From NCBI GenBank assembly GCA_026075535.2, contig AP026546.1, positions 6,572,001 through 6,636,000 of the forward strand: a stretch of 64,000 nucleotides of DNA, read 5' to 3'. Positions 43,465-52,662 of the stretch are shown here, piece by piece. Source of the stretch: Tricholoma matsutake (lineage: Eukaryota; Basidiomycota; Agaricomycetes; Agaricales; Tricholomataceae). Position 1 is the first letter of the stretch. The number at the start of each line of letters is the position of its first letter. The notes under the pieces are model-generated. The model worked only from the letters and a program-made list of their open reading frames with translations. It was not told the DNA's origin and did no database searches. The position numbers were made by a program, and so were the translations under genes.

Positions 43465-46400
43465 CTAAGATGCATCGCCCCGATGCATTCGAAATCGTAT
43501 ACGACCAAAGTCCGTGACTTGAATGCGACGCGGTGCAGCAGTGTGCCGTCGGTGGAATTCCTTGATTAACCGAGGGGCATTTACGTCAGACTCTTCGACC
43601 CATGAGTTCTCCTCATACCCATAACCCTTCCAATGTACCAAATACTGGAGTTTTCCTCGACGCAAACGGCTGTCCAAGATTGACTCAACTTCATATTGGG
43701 GTTCTCCCTCGATCACTGTAGGTGGTGGTGGTGGGTGTGAATGGCGTCCCGGGAACGGATCTGGGGGAGCTGGAAGCAATTTGACGACATGGAAGACGGG
43801 ATGGAGTCTGGACATGGAGGCTGGGAGGCGTAGACGATAGGCATGTGTTCCAACGCACTTGACAATGGGGAAAGGTCCCAAGAAGCGATGAGCGAGTTTC
43901 TTGGATGGACGTGTAGTGGAGATGTCACTGGAGTCAAGATAAACTCGATCACCAACCTTGTACTGAGGGGTTGGGGAGTGGCGCTGGTTGTAAAATCGCG
44001 CCATGTCGTCCTTCGCCTTTGCTAAGGCTGCCCTTGCCTCCTCCAAGCTATCCCTCATGCGTTCTGTGAACTCATTCACTGTCTCGATGTGTGAGGGAGT
44101 TTGGCGAGGTTCAAATCCCATGCGTGGATGTCGTCCAGTGTCTAAGAGGAAAGGGGTCTGTTGAGTGGAAGCATGGACATGGTTGTTGTATCCGAACTCA
44201 GCCAAAGGAAGGAGATCATCCCAATCGTCCTGGCGTTCATTGACAAAGAGGCGGATGTACTGCTCCAGTTCCTGGTTGACTCGCTCCGTCTGGCCATCAG
44301 TTTGTGGGTGATAAGCAGTTGAAGCGAGGAGTTTGATCCCCAGGAGTCGGTACAGCTCACGAGTGAACTCTGCCATGAACTGAGGGCCACGATCCGAGAG
44401 GAAGGCACCAGGAAGTCCATGTAACTTCCACACGTGGTGGAGGTAGAGTCGAGCGGCACCTAGGGCACTGACAGTGGTGTGAGTGGGGATGAAGTGAGCG
44501 CGTTTTCCCACTGAGTCAACTGTGCACATCACCGCATCAAACCCGTTTGACTCTGGCAATTCCACCACAAAGTCGACGCTGACGACATCCCAACGACTCT
44601 CTGGAACAGGAAGAGGGTGTAGCTCACCAATAGGCTTGCGACGGGGGACCTTGGTGCGTAAGCAAAGGTCACAAGTGCGACAATACTGACCAATGAGCCG
44701 TGACATTTGTGGCCACCAATAGTTCCGTGAGGTGAGCTCCAAGGTCTTCCAGCGTCCGGGGTGGCCAGCAATCTGTGAGTCATGGTGTTGGGATATGATG
44801 CGCCGGCGAAGGTCTGGGTCATTGGGAACATAGATGCGATCCCTGAAATACAACAAGTCCTCCTTTTCAGCCCACTCTGCCGCACGTAAGGAAAGGGTCG
44901 ATCCCTTCCTCAGTTCTTTAACAGCTCGGGCGACAACATCCTCATGTAAACCGCTACGGTTTGCGCGACGAATGTCACGTAGAATGTCCCGCTCCTCGCC
45001 CTGGGGTACGATGCCTTCCAGTGCCCGAATGGTGAACAGGTCTGGCTGCAACAGCACAATGTTTTGGTTGTCACCGCTGCCATCCCCATGGTCTGCACGT
45101 CGGGATAGGGCATCGGTCTTCCCCATGCTGCGACCCGGACGGTGGTGCAAGGAGAAGTCGAATCTAGATAGATACAGGGACCAACGAGCTTGACGACGGT
45201 TCAATTTCTTGGCCGTCATGAAGTACTCGAGGTTCTTGTGATCCGTCCAAATTTCCACCTTGTGTTGGGCACCCTCGAGGAAGTGTCGCCACTCCTCAAG
45301 CGCACGCATTATCGCCAACATCTCCTTGTCATGGATCTCGTAGTTTCTCTCTACAGCACTAAGGCTTTTGGAGTAGAACGCAACAGGATGCCACTTCTGG
45401 TCCTCCGGAGACTGCTGAGACAACACAGCGCCCGTCGCAAAGTCAGAACTGTCGGCTTCTACACGAAAAGGACGCGAATCGTCAGCAAAGGTAAGGATCG
45501 GAGCGGAAGTGACCATCTCCTTAAGCTTTTCGAACGCCTCCTGTTGTGCATTATCCCACCTCCATGCCTCCTTTCCTGTCAAGTCGAACAGCGGTCGTGC
45601 ATGATGTGAGAAATCCTTGATAAAACGCCGATAAAAATTGATGAAGCCCAGGAAAGACTGCACCTCCTTCTTGTTCGTGGGCGTAGGCCAAGCTGTGACC
45701 CCATTTACCTTGATAGGATCCATCTCCACTTGACCCTCCGAGATAATCAGGCCGAGGTACTCGATCTTGGTCCTTTCGAACTCGCATTTGTCCTGACGAA
45801 GGTAGAGTTTGTACCGTCGAAGTCGCTCTAGGACGAGGCACGTGATGCGACAGTGCTCTTCAACCGTGCGAGTGAAGATGAGGATGTCGTCGAGATAGAT
45901 GCAGACAACGCCTTCGAGGATGAGGTCATGGAAGATGTCGTTCATCATGGTCTGAAAGGTGGCAGGGCTATTAGTAAGGCCAAAGAACATGACAAGCAGT
46001 TCAAAAAGACCACGGTTGGTACGAAAGGCTGCCTTCCACTCATCTCCCTCCTTTATCCTCACATTATTATAGCCCCAACGGACATCGAGCTTGGTGAAGT
46101 ATCGGGCTCCACGGAGCTGGTTTACGAGTTCGGAGATGAGGGGTAGTGGGTAGCGATTTTTGACCGTGATGTTGTTGAGTCTTCTGTAGTCTTGAACCGG
46201 TCGAAGTGAGCCATCCTTCTTCTTGACAAAGAAAAAGGGAGAGGCCATGGGTGACTTCGATGGTCGAATACGTCCAGAGGCCAGGTGCTCGTCGATGAAC
46301 TGGTCAAGCTGCCGTTGTTCCTCCGGAGAGAGAGGATAGACCTTGCAGGATGAAGGGGTTGCGCCGGGGGTGAGTTCGATCGCGTGATCCCATGGCTTAC

Positions 46401-47367
46401 GCGCAGGAAGAGAGTCGAATGACTCCTTGGAGAACACGTCTTCAAACTCATGGAGATGAGGGAGTAAGGAGTTAGTAGAGGATTTAGCAGCGTTGTTTTT
46501 GTGGAAGGCCTCGGCGAGGCGTTGGGATATGTTCGATGTGGCACACACCTCATGCGACGAGCGAATCGCAGTGTAGAAGATCCGATCACCCTCCTCCACT
46601 TCCTCTGGGTCCTCATCATCATCATCCGAGTCCGGCATTAGATCAGGAACCCCTTCCAATTCCACTTCAGGTATAGGCAGGGGTCCAGCACGACACTTCT
46701 GAGTTCGTCGTATTGCCGCCTTCTGTCCACGACGTTCTTGCCTGGCTTCTGTGAAACACGTCCGACAGCGGGATGGACATCGGCTCATGGTAACCTCCCC
46801 GGTGCGCCAGTCGACCTCTGGGTTATGGTCTCGAAGCCATGGATATCCCAAAATCGCCTTTTGCTTTCCTAATTGAGTGACAGCAAAAAGGGCACGCTCA
46901 CTATGATCTTTGTAACGGAGAACCAGGTCTGCAACCTCTCGGATGGCACCAGCTTCATTTGGGGATCCATCCACGTTATATACAGGTATCGGACGTGAGA
47001 GTGAGCGAGTATTTAGACGATGTTGTTGTACCAGATGGGAATCGATGAAGAGACCAGTCGCACCAGAGTCCAGGAGCGCAGAAACACCGAGTATCTGTCC
47101 AGTGTCGGTCGTCTGCAGTTCGATGGCTAGGTTTAAGGAATGTGCAGAGGGAGTGGATGCCACAATATACTTGCGTGGTAGTTTACGCTCCCATGATTTA
47201 ATTTTGGGATGGGGAGTAGAAGGAGAGATGGGGAGAGCAGGTACGTCTTTAGCCAACTTCGAAGGGTCAGAGAGAGGAGCGGTCACAGAAATGGATTCAT
47301 TCTCCAGGGATTCAACTGACAAGACTTCAAAGCGGTTATGGACAGGCAGTGAGGGCGTACGATTCAC
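43465..47367 (-). CDS. pol polyprotein of gypsy A: protease, RT, RNase H, integrase, chromodomain
   Basis: An intact 1,300-codon frame. Domains in order: aspartic protease (SALLDSGATGLFIDS, about residue 100; ILGYPWLRDHNPEVDW), RT ([38 protein letters not shown], catalytic IYLDDILIFTR), RNase H (FRVEADSSDFATGAVLSQ, YEIHDKEMLAIMRALEEW, WTDHKNLEYF), integrase zinc domain (HHDSQIAGHPGRW, CDLCLRTK), catalytic core (VSVDFVVELPESNGFDAV, FLSDRGPQF, YHPQTDGQTERVNQELE) and a C-terminal chromodomain (YEVESILDSRLRRGKLQYLV, HWKGYGYEENSWVEESDV). The frame begins at a GTG codon overlapping the gag stop and has no early ATG, so it is probably made as a gag-pol fusion by -1 frameshifting. All catalytic residues that I checked are present. 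Confidence 0.96.
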   Translation of the reverse strand: MNRTPSLPVHNRFEVLSVESLENESISVTAPLSDPSKLAKDVPALPISPSTPHPKIKSWERKLPRKYIVASTPSAHSLNLAIELQTTDTGQILGVSALLDSGATGLFIDSHLVQQHRLNTRSLSRPIPVYNVDGSPNEAGAIREVADLVLRYKDHSERALFAVTQLGKQKAILGYPWLRDHNPEVDWRTGEVTMSRCPSRCRTCFTEARQERRGQKAAIRRTQKCRAGPLPIPEVELEGVPDLMPDSDDDDEDPEEVEEGDRIFYTAIRSSHEVCATSNISQRLAEAFHKNNAAKSSTNSLLPHLHEFEDVFSKESFDSLPARKPWDHAIELTPGATPSSCKVYPLSPEEQRQLDQFIDEHLASGRIRPSKSPMASPFFFVKKKDGSLRPVQDYRRLNNITVKNRYPLPLISELVNQLRGARYFTKLDVRWGYNNVRIKEGDEWKAAFRTNRGLFELLVMFFGLTNSPATFQTMMNDIFHDLILEGVVCIYLDDILIFTRTVEEHCRITCLVLERLRRYKLYLRQDKCEFERTKIEYLGLIISEGQVEMDPIKVNGVTAWPTPTNKKEVQSFLGFINFYRRFIKDFSHHARPLFDLTGKEAWRWDNAQQEAFEKLKEMVTSAPILTFADDSRPFRVEADSSDFATGAVLSQQSPEDQKWHPVAFYSKSLSAVERNYEIHDKEMLAIMRALEEWRHFLEGAQHKVEIWTDHKNLEYFMTAKKLNRRQARWSLYLSRFDFSLHHRPGRSMGKTDALSRRADHGDGSGDNQNIVLLQPDLFTIRALEGIVPQGEERDILRDIRRANRSGLHEDVVARAVKELRKGSTLSLRAAEWAEKEDLLYFRDRIYVPNDPDLRRRIISQHHDSQIAGHPGRWKTLELTSRNYWWPQMSRLIGQYCRTCDLCLRTKVPRRKPIGELHPLPVPESRWDVVSVDFVVELPESNGFDAVMCTVDSVGKRAHFIPTHTTVSALGAARLYLHHVWKLHGLPGAFLSDRGPQFMAEFTRELYRLLGIKLLASTAYHPQTDGQTERVNQELEQYIRLFVNERQDDWDDLLPLAEFGYNNHVHASTQQTPFLLDTGRHPRMGFEPRQTPSHIETVNEFTERMRDSLEEARAALAKAKDDMARFYNQRHSPTPQYKVGDRVYLDSSDISTTRPSKKLAHRFLGPFPIVKCVGTHAYRLRLPASMSRLHPVFHVVKLLPAPPDPFPGRHSHPPPPPTVIEGEPQYEVESILDSRLRRGKLQYLVHWKGYGYEENSWVEESDVNAPRLIKEFHRRHTAAPRRIQVTDFGRIRFRMHRGDAS

Positions 47368-48482
47368 TCGCTGCGAATAGGAAAATCCTGCTCCTCTACA
47401 ACTTCCAGCTTAACCTCCTCTGCAACTTGATCCTTCGCTTCCTCAACATCTACAAGTGCCAACAGATCTTGCAGGAGTTCGTCTCGTCCCTCGGGGGTGA
47501 GCATGCGGATATCCTGACGATGGGGACACGCTCCAGCCCTGTGTCCAGGTTCCCCACAACGGTAGCAGAGATCCAACTTACGTGCACGGCTGCGGGCTGC
47601 ATCAACATCCATTGGTACTGGGATATTGACGGCTGGTGTGGGAGTTTGACGAGCAGGAATGGGGTTAGGGCGGGGGAGGCTTCGATTGAAGGTGTAGGGT
47701 GTATGAGTGGTAGTTGGAGCACGGAATGCAGCATTAAACGCCGCATTTGTGAGTCGGTTCTCGTCACAGAGTGAAGCAGCTTCATACCAAGCAAGGATAT
47801 CATCGTCCGCTGGGCGCCCTTCCAACATCTGTGCAATCTGGTCCTGAATTTCTCGGTTGAGCCCCCGTCGGAACTTCACCACCACTGGTAACCCACTCCC
47901 ATACCCTGCCATGTCCACCAAATCCTTGAACTCATCGATATAGTCGTCCACGGATCGACGTCCCTGGTGGTAAGTGGATGACTCAAGTCGTGTCACTGCT
48001 CGGTGGCGTTCATTGAGGGGGCAGAAGTGGCGTACGAACTCAGCTCGAAAGTCACCCCAAGTGGAGAAAGGTAGAGAACCGAGTTCTTTAGTTTGACGTA
48101 GGATACGGTCCACATAGAGATAGGCGCGTTCAGATTTCATGTATGTGAAGGCCCAATAAATTTTTGCAGCCTCATCGACGAATTGATGCGACTGGAGACT
48201 AATGTATAACTCACAGGAATTAAGGAATGCACGTCCCTGCGCACGTGCACCATTAAATTCGGCGGGGGGGGACGGTTTGATCTGGGCACGTTCCTTAGTG
48301 GACGTGTTTGGCAAAACATCGTTGTTGGGTGCGCTTGGAGTCGTGAAGGGGGAACTATTAGTCGTAGGGTTAGCCTGGAGGGTCCTAACGAAGTTTTCAA
48401 TCGTAGATTTAAGCGAGTCGATTTGCGCGCGCATTCCGGAAACGTCGCTTTCAAGCGCGTCGAAGCGTTCTGATGCGTCCAT
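47364..48482 (-). CDS. gag polyprotein of gypsy A
   Basis: An intact 372-codon frame from ATG. Residues 1-35 look like a coiled coil (FDALESDVSGMRAQIDSLKS). The capsid-like core follows (AQGRAFLNSCELYISLQSHQ, IYWAFTYMKSERAYLYVDRI, FRAEFVRHFCPLNERHRAVT, SVDDYIDEFKDLVDMAGYG, VVKFRRGLNREIQDQIAQML). A CCHC zinc knuckle CYRCGEPGHRAGACPH near residue 310 would bind the RNA. An acidic tail ends at a TGA that overlaps the first pol codon. In the cell it would assemble the particle that packages the element RNA. Confidence 0.95.
   Translation of the reverse strand: MDASERFDALESDVSGMRAQIDSLKSTIENFVRTLQANPTTNSSPFTTPSAPNNDVLPNTSTKERAQIKPSPPAEFNGARAQGRAFLNSCELYISLQSHQFVDEAAKIYWAFTYMKSERAYLYVDRILRQTKELGSLPFSTWGDFRAEFVRHFCPLNERHRAVTRLESSTYHQGRRSVDDYIDEFKDLVDMAGYGSGLPVVVKFRRGLNREIQDQIAQMLEGRPADDDILAWYEAASLCDENRLTNAAFNAAFRAPTTTHTPYTFNRSLPRPNPIPARQTPTPAVNIPVPMDVDAARSRARKLDLCYRCGEPGHRAGACPHRQDIRMLTPEGRDELLQDLLALVDVEEAKDQVAEEVKLEVVEEQDFPIRSE
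47365..47409 (-). promoter_or_regulatory. gag-pol overlap, candidate -1 frameshift region
   Basis: The pol frame is open upstream of its GTG only to a TAA at 47,412-47,410, leaving about 45 nt shared with gag. The U-run in GGATTTTCC lies within it. A standard X-XXY-YYZ heptamer is not evident, so the exact slip site is undecided. Confidence 0.45.
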
Positions 48483-48636
48483 GTCGCTAGGGAGCGCGTT
48501 TGGCGAAAATGGCGGCGCAATAAAGGCGAGAGTATCTGGAACGGTGTGTAGGGACTCTGTGGAGCTTTGGGAAGCGTCGTCCAGTCCGTACCTGCCTATT
48601 TTGGGCAGCGCGTTCGCGATTTTCGGGCCTTAGGGG

Positions 48637-48646
48637 AGAGTTTTCT
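48637..48646 (-). other. Self-priming primer-binding site of gypsy A
   Basis: AGAAAACTCT in sense, 2 nt after the LTR, is the 10-nt complement of AGAGTTTTCT inside the LTR (48,759-48,750). Confidence 0.7.
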
Positions 48647-48648
48647 AC

Positions 48649-49074
48649 TATAAGGGCAACCTAAGCCTCTAGCAAAGGGAAATCCGAAGTTAAAATTATA
48701 CTACATAATACAGGCATTGGGGGCGCACCTAGCAAAGGGAAATCCGAAGAGAAAACTCTAAGGATCCCCTTGCTGATGCCCAGTATATGTGAAGACGACA
48801 AAAATCAAATATAACCTAAAAATAGAAAAAGGCGGAGATAGGCGGATCAAGGCCGCCGAATGACATCATACCAAGGGGTATGTGTCGGAAGGGGTACTCC
48901 GCCTCTAAATATAAAAGTGTCAACATATACAAACATGATAGCCAGGGAAAATTAGTAATAAAATCCGGAAAAATCATAGAAAATGAAGAATAGAAGGAAA
49001 TGAGGTGGGGAAAAATATGGGACGAACATAAAAAATAGGAAAAACACACAGGGCACCCCCTTAGTCCCCTTACA
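48649..49074 (-). mobile_element. 5' LTR of gypsy A with TATA box and predicted RNA start
   Basis: In sense, CATATAC (about 48,788-48,782) lies about 26 nt upstream of AGAGTTTTCT (48,759-48,750), the predicted RNA 5' end, which is complementary to the primer site just outside the LTR. Confidence 0.9.
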
Positions 49075-49079
49075 GCCTG

Positions 49080-49387
49080 TATTCCTCAGCTTGACCTAAT
49101 TCAATCAACGGTCTTAGACTCAACCAGAACACTTGACAGCTTAGGAAGCCCCTAGCTGTGATAACTTGAACTCGACAGTTGGAAAGCCTCCAACTGTGAT
49201 ACACAAACCGACGGTCTACTCAGAAAGCCTCTGAGTACGGATAGCCGTAACGACTTGAGGAAGTACCCAAGTGAAGGCCAGAAGCCTGACACACTAGGAA
49301 AGCCTCCTAGTGCGATACTGACAGTTGGAAAGCCTCCAACTGTGACACACGAAGCCAAGGCTGAGTTAAAGACCTATAGTCTTAACA
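49080..49387 (+). mobile_element. 3' LTR of gypsy B, right part
   Basis: Continues the LTR interrupted at 43,027. Includes the predicted RNA-start motif CAGCTTGACCTAATTC and the six-hairpin array (about 49,135-49,345), ending TCTTAACA before the CCTGC duplication. Confidence 0.92.
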
Positions 49388-49934
49388 CCTGCAAAATGAA
49401 ACACCATATCAAGGATGGCTAGAATGGAAGCCAAACGTATCACACCTCTGTGAATTTGGAGTGCCAATTTGGATCTTACTGCAGGGACAAAAGGAAGACC
49501 GCAAGATGCTTCCAAAGTCAAAATGTCGAGCTTATGTAGGCTTTGACGATGGCGCCAACACAGTGAAGTATTATAATGCAGAAACCCGCAAGGTGCTTAC
49601 CTCTCACAATTATCAAAATCTAAACCCTCTGATGAACCCCACCCCCAATGAAATGATTGAAGTCACACCCGATGTCCAGCATGAATGGGAGTCTGGAGGA
49701 AACACACTGCAACTGGGTATAACAGGTTCCAAAGACCTTGAACCTGAAGGGCATAAGAGAAAACGGAATAGCGATGTGGGAGATGTGGATATTAATGAAC
49801 CGTGAAAGACGTGAGGGAAACGTACCGATTATAGATTCCTCCAAGATCCTTTCCCAGATGAGGAAGAAGACAACAAAACTTTCCTGACAATAGAAGAAGT
49901 TTATGCAATTATAGCCGGAGACAAACTGACTAGC
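49388..49934 (+). pseudogene. Copia integrase C-terminal region, broken
   Basis: Resumes after gypsy B with NETPYQGWLEWKPNVSHL, then LCEFGVPIWILLQGQKEDRK, SKCRAYVGFDDGANTVKYYN and TRKVLTSHNYQNL, the post-core integrase region of copia elements. TGA stops then appear at GDVDINEP-stop-KT-stop-GKR (both fit lost Arg/CGA codons). The frame leads directly into RT at 49,935. Confidence 0.85.
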
Positions 49935-51479
49935 ATGGAAGAAGCAAGAAACTCCCCCAACTGGCCCCAATGGCAGATTTCTATGCAAGAAGAGATGGAC
50001 TTACTGAAGGAGAAGGGCACTTATATAAAAGTGCAGAAACCTCCTGATGCAATACCACTCGCCAACAAATGGGTCTTCATCCAGAAACGGAATAAGCAAA
50101 GGGAAATTACCACATACCGAGCTTGTTTAGTCGTTAAAGGATGTGCACAATGCCCCGGACAAGACTATTTGGAGACATTTTCACCGGTCGTTCGGATGGA
50201 CACTATACATGCAATTTTAGCCCTAGTGCTGACAAAGAATTTGAAGGTACATCAAATGGATGTTAAGGGTGCTTACCTCAATGGTGTATTGGAGGAGGAG
50301 ATTTACATGAAGCAACCTGAGGGATGTGGAGATGGAACGGACCAAGTATGTCAGTTGGTCAAGACACTTTACAGTTTAAAGCAAGCTGGTCATGAATGGA
50401 ACAAACAACTAGATGCAAAACTAATGAAACACGGTTACAAACAGTTACTCTTGGATCCTTGCACTTACATTCGATGGGACGGAAACGACTTTGCAATTAT
50501 CACCATCTGGGTCGATGACCCACTTCTATTTGCTTTGTCAGATAATATGATGGACCATATTAAGGACACATTGCGTTCAGAGTGGGAAGTCACCGACCTG
50601 GGAGAGCCTAGCAAAATTATAGGCATTGAAATTATGCATACTGCAAATGCGATCTCCATCTCTCAACAGAAATACATCGAGAACATCCTTTGGAAAGAAG
50701 GAATGGAGAATGCGAACCCCATTGGAATGCCTATGGACCCAAATGTCAAAATTACACCGAATCCTGAAGTTAATGAACCAAACCGCAGTAATGCATATGC
50801 GAAGTTACTTGGCAAACTTCAATTTATAGCCAATTCCACTCGACCTGATATAACTTATGCCGTTAACAAGCTTGCTGCCTACACCACTAACCTGAGTTTA
50901 CAACATTATGGTGCCTTGAAACGGATACTTCGGTACCTAGCAGGTATGAAAACTCTTGGGATCACTTACAGGAAAGCCCAAGATGTCACTGGGGACGATA
51001 ATCTTTTTCATGGATATGCTGATGCTGCTTATGCAAACGCTGACGACCTCAAATCACTGAGCGGCTATGTTTTCTTAGCAGCAGGGGGAGCGATTACATG
51101 GAAGTCAAGGAAACAAACCGTTATCGCGTTATCCTCAACGGAAGCAGAATACATTGCATTTTCTGAAGCTGGACGCGAGGCGACCTGGCTCAGGAACTTA
51201 TATGCAGAACTTGGATTTACCCAGGAACATCCTACTTGAATTTATGGCAATAATGAGGGATCTATAGTTTTGACACATAATCCCCAATTTCATCAACGTT
51301 TGAAATATATTGCTATACATCACCATTGGGTCCAGGATCTTGTAAATGACAAGATACTCGACGTACAAAACTGCCGTGATCCAGAACAGACTGCAGATGT
51401 CTTGACAAAGGCTTTACCAAAGCCCAAACATTCGCGGCATAGGAAGGAGATGGGAGTAAATTTACCCATAACCCAGTAG
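49935..51479 (+). pseudogene. Copia reverse transcriptase-RNase H, long frame with one stop
   Basis: 49,935-51,239 is open (434 codons): WPQWQISMQEEMDLLKEKGT, ANKWVFIQKRNKQREITTYR, YLETFSPVVRMDTIHAILAL, HQMDVKGAYLNGVLEEEIYM (first catalytic Asp), IWVDDPLLFA (YVDD-type box with Trp instead of Tyr), STRPDITYAVNKLAAYTTN, HGYADAA..DLKSLSGYVFL and SSTEAEYIAFSEAGREATWL (RNase H). A TGA (HPT-stop-IYGNN, Arg expected) interrupts the RNase H. The frame then continues with HIAIHHHW-like and ADVLTKALPKPKHSRHR to the end. Nearly complete but separated from its gag by the inversion. Confidence 0.9.
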
Positions 51480-51658
51480 CTTTTTTCCTAAATGTGAGGG
51501 TATTTTTCCCATAGGGTTTTTCCCCACACGAAGGTTTTGACGCACCCAGAGGAATATAAATAACCATTCCCAATACCAAACCAAGGGAGTTTGAGGGGGG
51601 AGTGATGATATCAATTTTATTTTTCCCATTTCTCGACCGTGCTAGGTTTGAAGGGGAG

Positions 51659-51805
51659 TGTTGGCGGGCGACCCAAGCCCGGCCAGTTTAGTTTATTAAT
51701 AGTACTATGTTATATAACCGTATTGATATAGGAGAACCAAGACATTGTCGCTTGCCTTCTAACTCTCATGTACTTGCCCTTGACCTAAGTGATAAAAGCC
51801 CAACA
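51659..51805 (+). mobile_element. Copia 3' LTR (147 bp)
   Basis: TGTTGGCGGG..AAGCCCAACA after the purine tract GAAGGGGAG. Followed by the target duplication CTCTT (51,806-51,810), which matches the one beside the inverted 5' LTR at 29,925. Confidence 0.94.
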
Positions 51806-51810
51806 CTCTT

Positions 51811-52240
51811 AAACCCCTGGAAAGTTGATGAAATTCAATCCAGTGTTATTTATGCCCATATAAAGATGAAAACCATCCCATGGGATGAATTTGGTGTGGG
51901 ATGAACTGGGGACAAAATGTGGGAGGTTTTCATCCCATCGACTCATCCCTTACAGGTAGGAAAAAGCATTCTTTTTCACTCCTCTTAGTGGTAGATTTTC
52001 ATGCCAACTCCTGATGAAACTTATTCCATTTTGGGGTTTATCAATACATGAAAACTATACCATAAATATATCCTTTTACACTATCTAAAGGTATGAAATG
52101 TGGGATAGTTTTCCTACCCCTTGGGCCCCAAAGTGGGAGAGTTTGGTCCATTTGGCAGGGAACTGACTCGGTGGACATGAGAAAGTATGGATTATGGGAG
52201 GTTATGGGTTATCACAGGTATGGGTTAAGACAGAGGTGAC
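51811..52240. repeat. Older repeat flanking copia, with pogo-like terminus
   Basis: GGGATGAA/TTCATCCC words as at 31.6-32.1 kb. Ends at about 52,240 with TAAGACAGAGGTGACTGTA, the inverted form of the motif at 22,211-22,232 and ending in TA. Probably the end of a pogo-like non-autonomous element. Confidence 0.45.
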
Positions 52241-52653
52241 TGTAAGATTGACATCATTCATACTCAACTATGTCATGTGTTTTGCTCAGATTGAGTCAAA
52301 AGCCAGCATTGAGGCTAACATACAAGGTTTTAAAAAAAATGGTGCCCAAGGAAAGTTTTATTGACTACTTTTAAAAACAATTGTGGAAGCCAAATGTTGA
52401 AGGAAAGAAAAGTGGTGGAGGATTGTTGTTCACAAAGTTGGCAATCAGCTAGATGATCAAAATCTCGACTTTCGAGACAAAACTTTACAATGCTCCCACA
52501 ACACCTGCTCGCTGCACCCAATATTTCTGAGACATCTTAATAACATATGCCAAGAGATTTCCTCAGGGCCAGAATTTGCAATAAGGTCACCGAAAGGTTT
52601 TTATAGATGAAATACATTCGAAGTGCTAGATTCACGTGACATAGTCGAGTATG
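52241..52653. other. Intergenic, no gene recognised
   Basis: A+T-rich sequence between the repeat block and the MULE-like element. No supported coding region or RNA. Confidence 0.45.
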
Positions 52654-52662
52654 AATGAGGTC

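Larger units (their letters stand above)
43028..49074 (-). mobile_element. Young, apparently complete Ty3/gypsy chromovirus A
   Basis: Identical 426-bp LTRs by eye (43,028-43,453 and 48,649-49,074; TGTAAGGGG..GCCCTTATA in sense). Perfect 5-bp target duplication GCCTG (43,023-43,027 and 49,075-49,079). Polypurine tract AGAGAGGGGG beside the 3' LTR. gag and pol are both open. Everything required for retrotransposition seems present, so this is probably a recent insertion. A diverged solo LTR of the family is at 13,284. Confidence 0.97.
36101..49387 (+). mobile_element. Ty3/gypsy chromovirus B, nested in copia and split by element A
   Basis: 5' LTR 36,101-36,804 (704 bp). 3' LTR is 42,644-43,027 plus 49,080-49,387, cut by element A. 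Both LTRs end TCTTAACA. Target duplication CCTGC at 36,096-36,100 and 49,388-49,392. Polypurine tract AAAGAGGG abuts the 3' LTR. Internal order is gag, protease, RT-RNase H, integrase, chromodomain, then a short membrane-protein frame. The LTRs differ by several percent and pol has frameshifts and stops, so B is older than A. Confidence 0.93.

Noticed and set aside
46122..46625. 167-codon minus-strand frame
   Set aside because: Alternative frame of the intact pol gene of gypsy A; no domain.
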